A stretch of 64,000 bases of DNA from Hyphomonas sp. (GCF_017792385.1 NZ_CP051230.1:372001-436000); one strand, 5' to 3'; shown: positions 1 through 9,306, counted from the first letter of the stretch. Program-made: numbers and translations. Notes: generated by a model not told the origin, from the sequence alone.

Positions 1-1103
1 TCCGACACGCGAACGCCGTGATGGGCCTCGTAGCGGCCCTTCAGTCCCCGGAGGATGGAGATCGTATCTTCAACGGTCGGCTCATTGACATAGACCGCCA
101 TGAACCGGCGCGCGAGGGCGGCGTCGCCTTCGACATATTTGCGGTATTCATCCAGCGTGGTGGCACCGATACAGTGCAGCTCGCCGCGCGCCAGGGCGGG
201 CTTCAACAGGTTGGAAGCATCCATCGCACCATCGGACTTGCCGGCTCCGACCAGCGTGTGCATCTCGTCAATGAACAGCACGACACCGCCCTCCGCCTGC
301 TGAACTTCATTCAGCACGGCTTTCAGGCGTTCCTCGAATTCACCGCGAAACTTCGCACCGGCAATCAGCGCGCCCATATCGAGCGCCAGCAGGCGCTTGC
401 CCTTCAGGCTCTCCGGCACGTCTCCATTCACGATGCGCAGCGCAAGGCCTTCCGCGATCGCCGTCTTGCCGACGCCGGGCTCACCAATAAGCACGGGATT
501 GTTCTTGGACCGACGGGACAGAACCTGTATCGCGCGGCGAATTTCCTCGTCACGCCCGATCACCGGGTCCAGCTTGCCTTCGCGCGCATCCTTCGTCAGG
601 TCCCGCGCATATTTCTTGAGGGCTTCATACCCTTCTTCCGCGTTCTCGCTGTCCGCCGTGCGGCCCTGGCGCAATTGCGCAATCGCCCCGTCAAGCGCCG
701 ACGGCGTTACCCCGGCATTCGACAGCACTTCAGAGGCCGGATCATTCTTCAGGCGAGACAGGGCAAGCAGCAACCGCTCCACTGTCACGAAACTGTCCCC
801 GGCCTGCTTGGCCTCGGCTTCGGCGGATTGGAACAATTGGGCCCCGGCCTGCTCGAGCCGCAATCCGGCATTCGAGCCCTGGACCTTGGGCTGCTTGGCC
901 AATACGGCATCGACGCCCTGTGCGACAAGTTCCGGCCGGCCTCCGCTTGCGCGGATCAGGTTCACGGCCAGCTGGTCGCGATCTTCCAGCATGGTTTTCA
1001 GAATGTGTGCTGGCGTCAGAACCTGATGCCCATTGGCCAGAGCGGCTGTCTGTGCACCCTGGATAATGGCCCGGGCGCGTTCAGTATATTGCTCAATATT
1101 CAT
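1..1103 (-). CDS. clpB: ATP-dependent disaggregase ClpB, N-terminal part (runs off the left edge)
   Basis: This is the ClpB chaperone, a cytoplasmic hexameric AAA+ disaggregase that works with DnaK to resolve protein aggregates. About 367 residues are visible, beginning MNIEQYTERAR. The double Clp N-terminal repeat covers roughly residues 1-150. NBD1 follows, with Walker A GEPGVGKT at 207-214, Walker B VLFIDE around 275-280 and the GAKFRGEFEERL pore-loop region near 249-260. The middle domain, NBD2 and C-terminus lie outside the window. The ATG at 1101-1103 is preceded on the minus strand by an AGGGG Shine-Dalgarno. I looked for a sigma-32 promoter upstream and did not find a convincing one. 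ClpA is less likely because the N-domain and NBD1 wording are typical of ClpB. Confidence 0.96.
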   Translation of the reverse strand, partial: MNIEQYTERARAIIQGAQTAALANGHQVLTPAHILKTMLEDRDQLAVNLIRASGGRPELVAQGVDAVLAKQPKVQGSNAGLRLEQAGAQLFQSAEAEAKQAGDSFVTVERLLLALSRLKNDPASEVLSNAGVTPSALDGAIAQLRQGRTADSENAEEGYEALKKYARDLTKDAREGKLDPVIGRDEEIRRAIQVLSRRSKNNPVLIGEPGVGKTAIAEGLALRIVNGDVPESLKGKRLLALDMGALIAGAKFRGEFEERLKAVLNEVQQAEGGVVLFIDEMHTLVGAGKSDGAMDASNLLKPALARGELHCIGATTLDEYRKYVEGDAALARRFMAVYVNEPTVEDTISILRGLKGRYEAHHGVRVS

Positions 1104-1243
1104 CTATATCCCCTTTGAAAGGCAGATCATTGAAGTCGGTGGATGATGGCCCCGCTCAGCGGCAGCCGGTATCCGGTTCTTCCCTGATGTGGGTAGTCCC
1201 CCCTCCTCATGCAAGCGCTGGAATTGCGCCCCGCGCCGCCCAT

Positions 1244-1280
1244 GAAAAAGCCCGCCTGCACGGGAAGCAGACGGGCGTTT
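1244..1280 (-). terminator. Intrinsic terminator after the DUF4167 gene
   Basis: Read leftward, a stem of GCCCGTCTGC and GCAGGCGGGC (one mismatch) encloses a 7-nt loop and is followed by TTTTT. It lies about 20 bases beyond the stop of the DUF4167 gene and would end the prfA-prmC-DUF4167 transcript before clpB. Confidence 0.85.
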
Positions 1281-1302
1281 CAGGTCCGGTATCCGGTAAG
1301 GG

Positions 1303-1971
1303 TCAGTCCGTGGCTTCCGCAGGAGCCTCTTCGGACTGGGCGCCGTCATCATCCTTCGGCGATGATTTGCGGCGTCCGCGTGACACCGTTTTCAGAACTC
1401 CATCGGTCTCGGTGTCGGAATCATCCGCTTTTTCGCGCTTGGCATAGGGCTTCCGGCGGCTGCGGGATTTCGGCTTGTCGGCCTTCTCGGCATCTTCATC
1501 GGAGGCTGACGTCTCGCTACGACCGTCATCGCTGTCGGATTTGGTGTCCTTCGAGCCCGTGTCTTCCGGCGACTCGTTATTGTTCCGGCTGCCGGAGCGG
1601 GATTCGACTTCCGCTTCCTGACGGGTGCCGGACTCCTTGTCCTGTGAGTCGCTGTCGTCGCGATCATCGCGCCGATTGTCGCGATTCTGCTGGCGCTGCT
1701 GCTGGGCGCGCTCTTTCGCTTCCTGCTGTTTTGCAACAATGCGCTGATAGTGTTCTGCGAACTGGTAATAGGCTTCCGACAGGATGCGATCGCCACTGGT
1801 CTGCGCATCGCGGGCATACTGCAGGTACTTGTCCAGCACCTGTTGGGCAGAGCCACGGATTTTCACATCCGGACCGACGCTTTCATAGTGACGGTTCGGA
1901 TTGTTGTGGCTGTTCTGATTGTTACCGCCTGAGCGACGATTGCGCCCGCGTGAGCGTTTCATGAAGTTCAT
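1303..1971 (-). CDS. DUF4167 domain protein
   Basis: A 222-residue, very hydrophilic protein. The N-terminus is rich in Arg, Asn and Gly (RGRNRRSGGNNQ). It is followed by the conserved DUF4167 core at about residues 25-80 (GPDVKIRGSAQQVLDKYLQY, then a Tyr/Phe-rich AYYQFAEHYQRI helix). A long Asp/Ser/Arg-rich disordered tail follows, ending in Lys/Arg blocks that resemble nucleic-acid-binding tails. DUF4167 is an alphaproteobacterial family without an established function that commonly sits after prfA-prmC, as here. An alternative start is the ATG nine bases downstream, which has a better-placed GGGA. An RNA-associated role is only inference from composition and neighbours. Confidence 0.9.
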   Translation of the reverse strand: MNFMKRSRGRNRRSGGNNQNSHNNPNRHYESVGPDVKIRGSAQQVLDKYLQYARDAQTSGDRILSEAYYQFAEHYQRIVAKQQEAKERAQQQRQQNRDNRRDDRDDSDSQDKESGTRQEAEVESRSGSRNNNESPEDTGSKDTKSDSDDGRSETSASDEDAEKADKPKSRSRRKPYAKREKADDSDTETDGVLKTVSRGRRKSSPKDDDGAQSEEAPAEATD

Positions 1972-2160
1972 CCCGTATCATGCGCCTGCGCAGTTTGCAG
2001 GCAGTTCCCAGCGCAATTGGCCTTCTGGATTAAAGTGGCCCCAGCCCTTGATTTGCGCGAGTTCTCGTGAGGGGGACATGCAATGACACCAAGTGTTGTC
2101 GCCGTCTCACAGGAATCTTCTAGCGTGACTTTGTGATTCCGCCAAGAAGAAATGTAAGTA

Positions 2161-3012
2161 TTACACAACCGGGCGTTTTGCGATGATGGCGCGATCATTT
2201 CCGCCCAGATCCCGGAACAGCGATACCGACTGAAATCCCGCCGCGTCCAACAGGGCAATGACGGCCTCGGCCTGATCATGACCGATTTCGAAGACCAGCC
2301 ACGCGCCCGGTTTCATGGCCGCTGCCCCGATGCGGACAATCTCCCGATAGGCCACCAGGCCATCCGGGCCGCCATCCAGCGCCGCAGCGGGATCATGATC
2401 CCGGACTTCCGGCATCAGGCCCGCCAGATCGCCGCTTGGAATATAGGGGGGATTGGAAATGATCAGGTCCACATCCGACCAGCCCTGCCAGTCAGACCAC
2501 CGGCCTTCATGCACGTCCGCCCGTGCGGACAGACCCAGACGGAGCAGGTTTTCCCGCGCCAGGCTTGCGGCCTCCGCGCTCGCTTCAACGCCAGTTCCCG
2601 ACGCCAGCGGACGATTGGCAAGAATGGCAGCCAGCAGGCACCCACTGCCTGCGCCGAGATCCGCGATCCGCGCAGGTTCGTTGGGCGCCAGCTGCCCCAG
2701 GGCAGCCTCGACAACGATCTCGCTGTCCGGACGCGGTATCAGGGCCCGCGCATCGGTCAGGAACTCGAGTCCGTAGAATTCAGTCGTGCCGAGAATGTGC
2801 TGAATCGGCTCCCTGCCTGCCCGGCGGGAAACCCGGTTGCGGAACGCCCCCACGGCCTCTTCCGGCACATTGTCCTGACCGCGACTGATAAGCTCCGAGG
2901 ACTGATGTCCTGTCACATGCGCCAGCAGCCAGCGGCTTTCAAGCCGGGCATTCACGATGCCGGCCTCCTCGAGGGCCGCGGCCCCTTCAGCCATCAACTG
3001 GTCAAACGTCAT
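2161..3012 (-). CDS. prmC: Release factor glutamine methyltransferase PrmC (HemK)
   Basis: PrmC transfers a methyl group from S-adenosylmethionine to the glutamine of the GGQ motif in release factors RF1 and RF2. The 283-residue protein has the helical N-terminal domain (about 1-85), the SAM-binding motif DLGAGSG at 118-124 and the diagnostic NPPY at 187-190 that positions the substrate glutamine. It starts 10 bases after the prfA stop, so the enzyme is co-transcribed with its substrate. About 190 bases without an obvious gene separate it from the DUF4167 gene downstream. Confidence 0.96.
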   Translation of the reverse strand: MTFDQLMAEGAAALEEAGIVNARLESRWLLAHVTGHQSSELISRGQDNVPEEAVGAFRNRVSRRAGREPIQHILGTTEFYGLEFLTDARALIPRPDSEIVVEAALGQLAPNEPARIADLGAGSGCLLAAILANRPLASGTGVEASAEAASLARENLLRLGLSARADVHEGRWSDWQGWSDVDLIISNPPYIPSGDLAGLMPEVRDHDPAAALDGGPDGLVAYREIVRIGAAAMKPGAWLVFEIGHDQAEAVIALLDAAGFQSVSLFRDLGGNDRAIIAKRPVV

Positions 3013-3022
3013 GTCCGGCAGA

Positions 3023-4096
3023 TCAGTTTGCCTCCATCGCGGCCAGCTTGCGCGCGCGGTCTTCCGTGATCAGCGCTTCGATCACATCGTTCAGCTTGTC
3101 GCCGGTGATGATCTTGTCCAGCGAATACAGCGTCAGGCCGATCCTGTGATCCGTCACGCGGTTCTCCGGATAGTTGTAGGTGCGGACCTTCTGGCTTCGG
3201 TCACCAGACCCGATCTGGCTGGCACGGGCCTCGGCCCGCTCGGCATCGCGTTCAGAGCGTTCTTTCTCGTACAGGCGGATTTTCAGCTGTTCCATCGCAT
3301 TTTCGCGGTTCACATGCTGGGATTTTTCCGAACTTGTCACGACGATGCCAGTGGCCAAATGCGTGATCCGCACGGCCGAGTCTGTCGTATTGACGTGCTG
3401 CCCGCCTGCGCCGGACGACCGCATCGTATCGATACGGATGTCTTCCGGCTTGACATCGATTTCAACATTCTCCGGTGCCGGCAGCACGGCCACCGTCGCG
3501 GCTGATGTATGAATACGGCCCTGCGTTTCCGTTGCCGGCACACGCTGCACGCGGTGCACGCCGCTTTCCCACTTCATGTGGCCGAACACGCCGTCGCCGG
3601 ACACGTTCGCCACGATTTCCTTGTAGCCGCCGGCGTCTCCCATGGAGGCATCAACGATCTCGACCTTCCAGCCCATGGTCTGCGCGTAACGCGAATACAT
3701 GCGGAACAAATCCCCGGCGAACAGGGCCGCCTCGTCCCCGCCGGTACCAGCGCGCACCTCCAGGACGATATCGGCGGCATCATCTACATCCTTGGGCAGC
3801 AGCAGCACCTGCATTTCCTGCTCCAGGTCCGGCAGCCGTTCCTTGATCTCCTCGATTTCCATCTCGGCCAGTTCGGCCATTTCGGAATCGCCGGATGACA
3901 GCAGCGCCTGCGCCTCTTCCAGCCCCTTGCGCGCCGCCATCACTTCCCGCGCCTTGTCGACGACGGGTTTCAGTTCGGAATGCTCCTTGGACAGGGCGAT
4001 GATCTCGTCGGTCTCGGTCGTCGCGCCCATCCGGGCCTCGACCTCCTCGAAACGTTCAACAACCTGCTGGAGCCGGGAAAGGGAAAGAGTAGCCAT
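3023..4096 (-). CDS. prfA: Peptide chain release factor 1
   Basis: RF1 recognises UAA and UAG in the ribosomal A site and triggers peptide release. At 357 residues it is the usual RF1 length. Domain 2 holds the RF1-type anticodon tripeptide PAT (187-189, in the context PATETQG), and the catalytic GGQ is at 231-233. The order prfA-prmC-DUF4167 is a leftward operon. In many alphaproteobacteria prfA directly follows ptsP; here about 8.4 kb of other genes lies between them. Confidence 0.97.
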   Translation of the reverse strand: MATLSLSRLQQVVERFEEVEARMGATTETDEIIALSKEHSELKPVVDKAREVMAARKGLEEAQALLSSGDSEMAELAEMEIEEIKERLPDLEQEMQVLLLPKDVDDAADIVLEVRAGTGGDEAALFAGDLFRMYSRYAQTMGWKVEIVDASMGDAGGYKEIVANVSGDGVFGHMKWESGVHRVQRVPATETQGRIHTSAATVAVLPAPENVEIDVKPEDIRIDTMRSSGAGGQHVNTTDSAVRITHLATGIVVTSSEKSQHVNRENAMEQLKIRLYEKERSERDAERAEARASQIGSGDRSQKVRTYNYPENRVTDHRIGLTLYSLDKIITGDKLNDVIEALITEDRARKLAAMEAN

Positions 4097-4156
4097 GCCC
4101 GCCCTTTAGAGCGGTTTTGCGCGCCTGATAAGTCCCTCTCCGCTGTCCGGAACGCC

Positions 4157-4585
4157 TCAGGTCAGGACGCGCAGCACTTCCTTGCCGGCCAGAATGATCA
4201 GGGTGATCGATGCCAGCGCGAAGACGGAGAAGCGGAAAACCACTTTCGGCGACAGGATCTGGACGAAGGAATGCACAACGCGCAGGCCGACATAGATCCA
4301 GGCCAGCAGCGTCGCGAAATGGTCTCCGCCGCCTGTCAGTGCCGCGAAGAACATCAACGCATAGAAGACCGTCGGTTGTTCATGCAGGTGATTGTAATTG
4401 TCCGCCACCGACCGGACATTGGCGGGCAACTTGTCTCCATAGGTGCCGGGATGCCGGGCATCATCCGGATTGATCTGCGCCCGCTGCATTGCGGGAATGC
4501 GCGTCGCATACATCCACAGCCAGAGGATCAGCGTCCAGACGACAAGCGCCAGGACGGGATAGAGAAATTCCACATTGATTGGCAT
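4157..4585 (-). CDS. MAPEG family membrane protein
   Basis: A 142-residue protein with about four hydrophobic segments (near 8-28, 72-90, 95-112 and 118-138), matching the MAPEG fold (membrane-associated proteins in eicosanoid and glutathione metabolism). Family-typical features include an Arg/Gln/Asn-rich first cytoplasmic loop, the NYNHLHEQPTVFYALMFF stretch that opens the second helix, and the following ARG-type helix LRVVHSFVQI. Substrate and activity of bacterial members are mostly unknown; glutathione-linked detoxification is a family-based inference. It follows a CE15-like gene on the same strand after about 43 bases. Confidence 0.85.
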   Translation of the reverse strand: MPINVEFLYPVLALVVWTLILWLWMYATRIPAMQRAQINPDDARHPGTYGDKLPANVRSVADNYNHLHEQPTVFYALMFFAALTGGGDHFATLLAWIYVGLRVVHSFVQILSPKVVFRFSVFALASITLIILAGKEVLRVLT

Positions 4586-4628
4586 GTTTGGCCTCCCACA
4601 GCTTTTTGTTTTCGGCGGACCTTATGCC

Positions 4629-5933
4629 CTATTCTGCTGCGTGAACAGCACTTTGCTTTGGCAAGGGCGTGTCAAACTGGGCCGTGACAAAGGCGATGAA
4701 GGTGTCGATATCCTCCGACACGACGCTGTGCCCGCCGGGACGCAGCCACCAGGCAATTCCGGCCTGTGGATCAAAATCCTGCCCCATGCCGCCTGGCGGC
4801 AGGCCCGATGCGCCTGCGGCGACATAAACGCGCGAGGCTTCAAGGGCGGCCCGGTAGGACGAGTTCGGATCAGACCACACATCCCGGCGGCCATTTCCCA
4901 GCAACACGGGTGTCGGCGCCAGCAGGCCCAGCAATTGGTGCTGGTCGACCGGAAGCGCATCAAGCCGGTCAAACCAGTCTTGAGCTTCAGGGGCCAACCA
5001 GTGGGGATAGGAGGTCCCCATCCGCTTCAGGCCTTCCCCGGTCTGCGAGCGGGACAGGGATGCCCCGGCGAACCCCGCCTGATGCGCAATCACGCCATCC
5101 ACCCTGCGATCCCACACGCCGGCCAGTAAGGCGGCCTTTCCGAACCGGGAATGGCCCAGCAACACCATGGCATCGGGATTCACCTGCGGGCGGGCCTCCA
5201 GCGCCTGCATTGCAGCGGAATAGGCATAGGCCCATGCCATCAGCGTGCTCGTCGGCGCCACCGGACCTCCGAGGTTTTCCATCACGGCGGAAGCCTGCGC
5301 CCTCCGGTCCGGCACGAAATCGGACCCGTAGAAACTGGCATAGGCGATGCCGGAATCGAGAAACCGTTCGAGCGGGACCCGGGCAATATAGGTGCCGAAA
5401 ATCTGCGTGGCGACAAAGCCGACCGTGCCTTCCATCTCGCTGCCCTCGCACGGCGTATCGTCGGTCGACGTGACCGGGAAACCGGGAAAGGCGGCACAAT
5501 TGCTGGCGAAGGTCTGACTGATGATCACGGGAAATGGGCCGGCGCCGGAGGGCGTGGCCACAACCAGATGGAACAGGCTGGCCCCCTCGCCGGTACCAAT
5601 CGTCACCGGAATCTCTTCCAGGCGCCCCTTGCCGCCAAACAGGTCCGCCTCGACCAGCCGCGCCTCGCCCCATCGGACCGGCAGGCCATCCGGCCACGGG
5701 CCGTAGAGCACCTGCTCGAATGTCTGCATCAGGCCGGCGCGATGGCCATCATCTTCCGCCATGGCGGCGACGTCGATTTCGGGCTCCGGCGCGGGCTTGT
5801 TCTGCGTCTCGAGGCTCGCATAGTTCAGACCCAGCATCGTGCAGCTGCTCATCACCAGCGCCATGACGAAAATGCCGATCAGCAATGGCAGGCGGGCCAG
5901 GAACCAGAAAATGGCGCGCGCGGTTTGGACCAT
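4629..5933 (-). CDS. CE15-like (glucuronoyl-esterase-like) alpha/beta hydrolase, putative lipoprotein
   Basis: A 434-residue alpha/beta hydrolase. From the chosen ATG, which has GGAGG five bases upstream, the N-terminus is a hydrophobic signal ending in a lipobox-like MSSC (Cys31), suggesting a lipid-anchored envelope protein. The nucleophile sits in GHSRFGKAAL (Ser about 262), the form seen in CE15 glucuronoyl esterases. It is followed by the AGFAGASLSRSQTGE and TSYPHW segments that in CE15 proteins line the active site. The general-base His is in GGHS near 402. CE15 enzymes cleave lignin-glucuronoxylan esters; no other wall-degrading gene is nearby, so the substrate is open. The upstream in-frame ATG at 5960 is less well supported. 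Confidence 0.75.
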   Translation of the reverse strand: MVQTARAIFWFLARLPLLIGIFVMALVMSSCTMLGLNYASLETQNKPAPEPEIDVAAMAEDDGHRAGLMQTFEQVLYGPWPDGLPVRWGEARLVEADLFGGKGRLEEIPVTIGTGEGASLFHLVVATPSGAGPFPVIISQTFASNCAAFPGFPVTSTDDTPCEGSEMEGTVGFVATQIFGTYIARVPLERFLDSGIAYASFYGSDFVPDRRAQASAVMENLGGPVAPTSTLMAWAYAYSAAMQALEARPQVNPDAMVLLGHSRFGKAALLAGVWDRRVDGVIAHQAGFAGASLSRSQTGEGLKRMGTSYPHWLAPEAQDWFDRLDALPVDQHQLLGLLAPTPVLLGNGRRDVWSDPNSSYRAALEASRVYVAAGASGLPPGGMGQDFDPQAGIAWWLRPGGHSVVSEDIDTFIAFVTAQFDTPLPKQSAVHAAE

Positions 5934-6005
5934 GACGGCCTCCCTGTCTGACGGGCGCACCCTAGCGCCATTTTCACGCTCTGCCAGAGCCTCACGGAAA
6001 AGTGG

Positions 6006-6860
6006 TCACGCTGCGATCCCGGGGTCGAACCTGTCCCGATAGCGGCGCGACCCCGGCACCTCGTCTCCGGTGTCCAGCCGCAGGACCACATCGCCTTCGC
6101 CGGTCGGAGCGATCTCGCGCACATGCTGGAAGTTCACCACATGGGACCGATGGACCCGCCGGTGATGATCACCCGCCGCTTCCAGCAAGCGCACCAGTTC
6201 GGTGAGCGTCATCCGGGCGAGATAGGTGCGCCCCTGCGTGACGACTTCCACATAGTTTCCTGCGGCCCGCGCCCAGATCACGTCCGCCGCATCGACAAAA
6301 TAGCTGCGCCCGCCCGATTTCAGTGTCAGCCGGTGCAGGTCCCGGGCATCCCGCCGCGCCCCCTGCGCTTCCAGGTCCCGCTGCTCCACCATCCGGTTGA
6401 GCCAGAACAGGGCTGCGATCAGCGTATAGGTCAGCACGTCCTTGCGGTATTCGTAGAGCCAGACCGACACATCGGCGAGGCCGAATTCATACGGAAAGCC
6501 GAAGATCAGCGGAGACAGCAACTTCCTCAGCGCCACCATGGCCAGGATATGCACCCCGGAGAACGCCACCGTCGCGGCAGCATGGATCAGCAGATTGACC
6601 CGCCATTGGCCGGCGGACAGCGGAAACCGGCTCAGCATGATAGTGATGAAGGGCGTCAGCGCCAGGATAATTCCGTGCGATGTGGCCTGGCTCAGCCAGG
6701 GCAGGTTCGGATACGGGTCTCCGGTCCGGGTCAGCAAGTGCTGATCAGACAGGGATTCGACAACGAACGAGGCAAACAGGAAGCAGGCGAAATAGAGCCA
6801 GGTCTTCCGGTCGGCCCGGCGGTCGGCTTCGAGTTCGGGATGGGCAGAACGAGTCTCCAT
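6006..6860 (-). CDS. Membrane-anchored LytTR DNA-binding regulator
   Basis: A 284-residue protein with four predicted transmembrane segments in the first about 150 residues and a C-terminal LytTR DNA-binding domain (about 180-278). LytTR features include the LTLKSGGRSYFVDAADVIWA strand pair, the NYVEV turn, the HHRVHRSHVVNF segment and a final GSRRYRDRF. There is no receiver domain, so it belongs to the membrane-LytTR type rather than classical response regulators. It is transcribed divergently from the acyltransferase 3 gene, 183 bases away, making that gene a plausible target. Signal and target are not visible. Confidence 0.85.
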   Translation of the reverse strand: METRSAHPELEADRRADRKTWLYFACFLFASFVVESLSDQHLLTRTGDPYPNLPWLSQATSHGIILALTPFITIMLSRFPLSAGQWRVNLLIHAAATVAFSGVHILAMVALRKLLSPLIFGFPYEFGLADVSVWLYEYRKDVLTYTLIAALFWLNRMVEQRDLEAQGARRDARDLHRLTLKSGGRSYFVDAADVIWARAAGNYVEVVTQGRTYLARMTLTELVRLLEAAGDHHRRVHRSHVVNFQHVREIAPTGEGDVVLRLDTGDEVPGSRRYRDRFDPGIAA

Positions 6861-7043
6861 GCCGCGTTTCCTGCCACAGGCCGGGCAGAAGCCGGAACAG
6901 AAATCTCCAGAATTTCATCCCTGATGGCCGCCATCCGTCCCGCACAGGCGCCACGTGTCCCCGCCAACCACCCGTCATCCCGGCCGCGCTGACCTTGCCG
7001 CCCCAATCCGGCATGCCTGTGATCACACCCACAGGAGTTCCCC

Positions 7044-8252
7044 ATGCCCGCTGCCCCCGCCTTCCCGCGCCGTTACGATCTGGACTGGTTGCGGATCATC
7101 GCCTTCGGCCTGCTGATCCTCTATCATTCCGGCATGTTCTACGTGACGTGGGACTGGCATGTGAAAAGTGTCCATGCCGGTCCGGACGCCGAAGGGATGA
7201 TGCTGTTGCTGAACCCGTGGCGCCTGTCGCTGCTCTTCTTCATTTCCGGAGTCGCCTTGCGCTTTGCCGCCGACAAGCTGGGCGGAGGGCGTCTTGCCCG
7301 GGAACGCACAGTACGCCTCGGCCTGCCCATCCTGTTCGGCATGGCAGTGATCGTTGCGCCGCAAAGCTGGCTTCAACTCGTGGAGTCCGGCGAATTCTCA
7401 GGCAGTTTCTGGGCTTTCTGGCCCCAATACATTGATTTCGGGTCCGATTTTTCCATCACGACCCCCACCTGGAACCATCTCTGGTACGTGGTGTACCTGC
7501 TGGTCTACACGCTGCTGATCGCGCCTTTTGCCGGACGGATTGCCCGCTTCATGCAGGGCGCAGGCGCGCGGGCCACCCGCATGCTTTTCAGTGGCAGGTG
7601 GGGCGTCGCAGCCATTCTGGTCCTGCCTGTTCTTCCACACATGCTGTTCCGTCTGACGCTGGACCCGCACTTCCCCACAACGCACGACCTGACGCATGAC
7701 TGGGCCAATCATGCCCACAGCCTGACGATGCTGTTGCTGGGGTTTGTGCTGGCAAAGGATCCGCATTTCTGGGCCGCCATCCGCCGGGCCCTGCCTGCAG
7801 CCATCCTTTCGGCGATCCTCCTCGGCACCGGTCTGTCGATCCTCTGGGCACATTGGGAAGCCCTCAGCGTGTCCGGCGACTGGAACGGGATCATCTGGCC
7901 TGCCCGGATTGCACGCCTCACCTATGCTTGGGTTGCCATTGTCACCCTGCTGGCCCTGGCGCAGCGATTCCTCAACCGACCCAGCCGCGCGCTGACCTAT
8001 CTGACCGAGGCCATCTTCCCCTGGTACATCCTGCACCAGACCCTCACCATCATGCTCGGCTTCTGGCTGACGCGCCAGAACCTGCCGGCGGGGGGTGAAG
8101 CAGTGCTCGTGATTGGCGGGACGTTCGCAGGCTGCGCCCTGCTCCACGAACTGGTCATCCGCCGCGTTGCCTGTCTCAGGCCCCTGTTCGGCCTGAAGCC
8201 CGCAGGCGCATCCCGGCTGCCTAGAAAGGTGAACGCGGCAGGGACAGTTTGA
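7044..8252 (+). CDS. Acyltransferase 3 family membrane protein
   Basis: A 402-residue polytopic protein with about ten hydrophobic helices and the acyltransferase 3 opening (RRYDLDWLRIIAFGLLILYH, containing the conserved Asp-Leu-Arg-Ala-like and His elements). It resembles the OpgC/MdoC-like branch. Family members move acyl groups onto surface carbohydrates across the inner membrane; the acceptor here is unknown. AGGAG precedes the start by five bases. Its last 32 bases overlap the end of the oppositely transcribed TRIC-type gene. The divergent LytTR gene may regulate it (inference). Confidence 0.85.
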   Translation: MPAAPAFPRRYDLDWLRIIAFGLLILYHSGMFYVTWDWHVKSVHAGPDAEGMMLLLNPWRLSLLFFISGVALRFAADKLGGGRLARERTVRLGLPILFGMAVIVAPQSWLQLVESGEFSGSFWAFWPQYIDFGSDFSITTPTWNHLWYVVYLLVYTLLIAPFAGRIARFMQGAGARATRMLFSGRWGVAAILVLPVLPHMLFRLTLDPHFPTTHDLTHDWANHAHSLTMLLLGFVLAKDPHFWAAIRRALPAAILSAILLGTGLSILWAHWEALSVSGDWNGIIWPARIARLTYAWVAIVTLLALAQRFLNRPSRALTYLTEAIFPWYILHQTLTIMLGFWLTRQNLPAGGEAVLVIGGTFAGCALLHELVIRRVACLRPLFGLKPAGASRLPRKVNAAGTV

Positions 8253-8832
8253 ACACGATGCCCAGCGCCCGCAGCACGAAAGCAGAGCCCAGACCCAGCA
8301 CGAAGGCGAGGAACTCATCTCCCGTCCACAGGCTGGTCAGGAAATAGACCAGCGATCCGAGCAATGCGGCTGTGGCGTAGATCTCGGATTTCAACAGCAA
8401 GAGCGGCTTCTCGTTCGCCACCACATCGCGAAGCAGGCCGCCGGCGCTGGCCGTCATCGTGCCCATGATCAGCACAACCGGCCAGCCATGCCCCAGCGCG
8501 GCCGCCTTGGCGGCGCCCGTCACGGCAAACAGCGCCATGCCGATCGCGTCTGCCCAGCGCAATGGCCGGAAATTCTCGAGCCAGCGATGAAAGAAAAAGG
8601 CCGCCAACCCACCGGCAATGGCAAACCCCAAAGTCTGTGTATCCTCCAGCCAGAAGACCGGTTGCGACAGGATCAGGTCGCGCAGCGTGCCGCCGCCAAT
8701 TGCCGGCAGGAAAGCCATCACGATCACGCCGAACAAATCCATCTCCTTGCGAACGGCCACGATGCCGCCGGAAATGGCAAACACGAATACACCGATCCGG
8801 TCGGTGAACAGGAAAAGCAGGTCTGGACTCAT
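8221..8832 (-). CDS. Trimeric intracellular cation (TRIC) channel family protein
   Basis: A 203-residue inner-membrane protein of the YadS/YicG (UPF0126) type with seven hydrophobic helices arranged as two repeats. Each repeat has the signature glycine-rich turn: AIGGGTLRDL in the first and ASAGGLLRDV in the second. The G-G-x-x-R-D motif is the hallmark of prokaryotic TRIC channels, which form trimeric potassium-conducting pores. The physiological role in bacteria is not settled. The 3' end overlaps the acyltransferase 3 gene tail to tail. Confidence 0.9.
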   Translation of the reverse strand: MSPDLLFLFTDRIGVFVFAISGGIVAVRKEMDLFGVIVMAFLPAIGGGTLRDLILSQPVFWLEDTQTLGFAIAGGLAAFFFHRWLENFRPLRWADAIGMALFAVTGAAKAAALGHGWPVVLIMGTMTASAGGLLRDVVANEKPLLLLKSEIYATAALLGSLVYFLTSLWTGDEFLAFVLGLGSAFVLRALGIVFKLSLPRSPF

Positions 8833-8862
8833 GCGCGGATTAAGACCGCCGGCAGGATCAAA

Positions 8863-9306
8863 TCAATCCCTGTGATGCCGGTGACGGTGGTGATCGTGAT
8901 CGCCGGCGCGCGCTGTGTCATAAGCGCGGTTACGTTCCCAGCAGCCGCAATCGGTGTTCCAGGTGAACCCCTCACCCCGGCCATTCACCTTCAGGGAAGA
9001 CGACGTCATCTCGCCCGTCTCGGTGTTGCCGAACATGTCGACATAGCCATCCCCGTTTGAGTCGCACTGATAGAAGGTGCCTGTGTTCACGCATTCATTA
9101 TAGCCGACCCATTGCGAGCTGCCATAATGAGTGACCCCCGACGTATACGGAGAGGCGTTGCCATATCCCGCCGTTCCATAGGGGGCATATGACAAGTCAT
9201 GGCTTGCCTGGGCGAGCCCTTGCGAAATGGCTTCCAGCTCTGCCGTCGTACAGCCCGCAGCACCGAGCATGGCTGCCAGTACGCTTATCTTCATTATCCC
9301 GCGCAT
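8863..9306 (-). CDS. Small lipoprotein with a calcium-loop-like motif and His-rich tail, function unknown
   Basis: About 147 residues. The signal peptide ends in LGAAGC, a clear lipobox, so the product is probably lipid anchored. The mature part has a Tyr/Gly/Ser-rich stretch, then DSNGDGYVD, which fits an EF-hand or dockerin-type Dx[DN]xDG loop, four cysteines that could form disulfides, and a C-terminus of His, Asp and Arg (HDHHRHRHHRD) that could bind metal. I do not recognise the family. Starts are ambiguous: ATGs at 9339 and 9294 are also in frame, and all give the same lipobox. Confidence 0.6.
   Translation of the reverse strand: MRGIMKISVLAAMLGAAGCTTAELEAISQGLAQASHDLSYAPYGTAGYGNASPYTSGVTHYGSSQWVGYNECVNTGTFYQCDSNGDGYVDMFGNTETGEMTSSSLKVNGRGEGFTWNTDCGCWERNRAYDTARAGDHDHHRHRHHRD

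Noticed and set aside
1104..1200. A sigma-32 promoter for clpB
   Set aside because: A CTTCAA-like element appears but no properly spaced CCCCAT box follows.
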